Source: Betaproteobacteria bacterium (GTDB lineage Bacteria > Pseudomonadota > Gammaproteobacteria > Burkholderiales > UBA9220). Taken from it: a stretch of 8,182 bases of DNA. The first letter of the stretch is position 1. Every line of letters starts with the position of its first letter. A model generated the notes under the pieces. The model made no database searches. It was given only the letters and a program-made list of their open reading frames with translations, and was not told the DNA's origin. The DNA is taken from assembly GCA_020061285.1 (NCBI GenBank), contig JAGUYQ010000217.1, positions 1-8,182 on the forward strand, read 5' to 3'. The position numbers and the translations under genes were made by a program. Shown piece after piece: positions 8,055-8,182 of this stretch.

Positions 8055-8182
8055 ATGGCCAATCCCCTTGCCTGCTTCAAGGCCTACGATATCCGCGGCC
8101 GCGTGCCCGACGAACTCAACGAGGAAATGGCCTACCGCCTCGGCCGCGCCTATGCCGCCGAGCTGTCGCCGAAAACGGTCGT
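8055..8182 (+). CDS. Phosphomannomutase/phosphoglucomutase, N-terminal fragment
   Basis: Only the first 42 codons are inside the window; the gene runs off the right edge. The N-terminus has FKAYDIRG (residues 8-15) followed by an acidic [14 protein letters not shown] helix, the signature of the alpha-D-phosphohexomutase family. It is closest to the phosphomannomutases ManB/CpsG, and AlgC-type bifunctional enzymes are also possible. Such enzymes interconvert mannose 6-phosphate and mannose 1-phosphate (and often the glucose equivalents) for GDP-mannose and surface polysaccharide synthesis. The catalytic serine and metal-binding loop lie beyond the window, so the substrate cannot be decided. 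The ATG begins two bases after the ilvA stop with no evident ribosome-binding site, which suggests translational coupling to ilvA. Confidence 0.85.
   Translation, partial: MANPLACFKAYDIRGRVPDELNEEMAYRLGRAYAAELSPKTV

Overview
This GC-rich (strongly G/C-biased third codon positions) chromosomal window looks like a betaproteobacterium. Rhodocyclales (Azospira/Dechloromonas/Azoarcus-like) is my best guess from the protein sequences and the gene neighbourhood, but I could not test this by search. The content is core metabolism and phosphate homeostasis. I see no mobile elements, CRISPR arrays, tRNA or rRNA genes, or signs of horizontal transfer, and coding density is high.

Left part, plus strand: the C-terminal tail of an FxsA-family membrane protein (2-130), the Fe(II)-trafficking/oxidative-protection protein YggX (211-483), polyphosphate kinase Ppk1 (544-2607), and an unrecognised 222-residue protein (2668-3336). 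The last gene ends inside a strong hairpin that appears to terminate the plus-strand unit.

Middle part, minus strand, convergent with the first block: rpiA (ribose-5-phosphate isomerase A, 6420-5755), phoU (5688-4981) and ppx (exopolyphosphatase, 4880-3396), read in that order. Ppk1 makes polyphosphate from ATP, Ppx degrades it to phosphate, and PhoU is the phosphate-signalling regulator. These three genes plus the unknown ORF form a polyphosphate/phosphate island. No pst transporter or phoB/phoR gene is present in the window.

Right part, plus strand: ilvA (biosynthetic threonine deaminase with two ACT-like regulatory domains, 6529-8052), diverging from rpiA across a 108-bp promoter region. 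Two bases later comes the start of a phosphomannomutase/phosphoglucomutase gene (8055 to the window edge).

I see no clear novel system. The most worthwhile item is the uncharacterised ORF between ppk1 and ppx. Smaller points are a terminator whose left arm is coding sequence, a compact divergent rpiA/ilvA promoter region, an AT-rich palindrome ahead of phoU, and an ambiguous ppk1 start.
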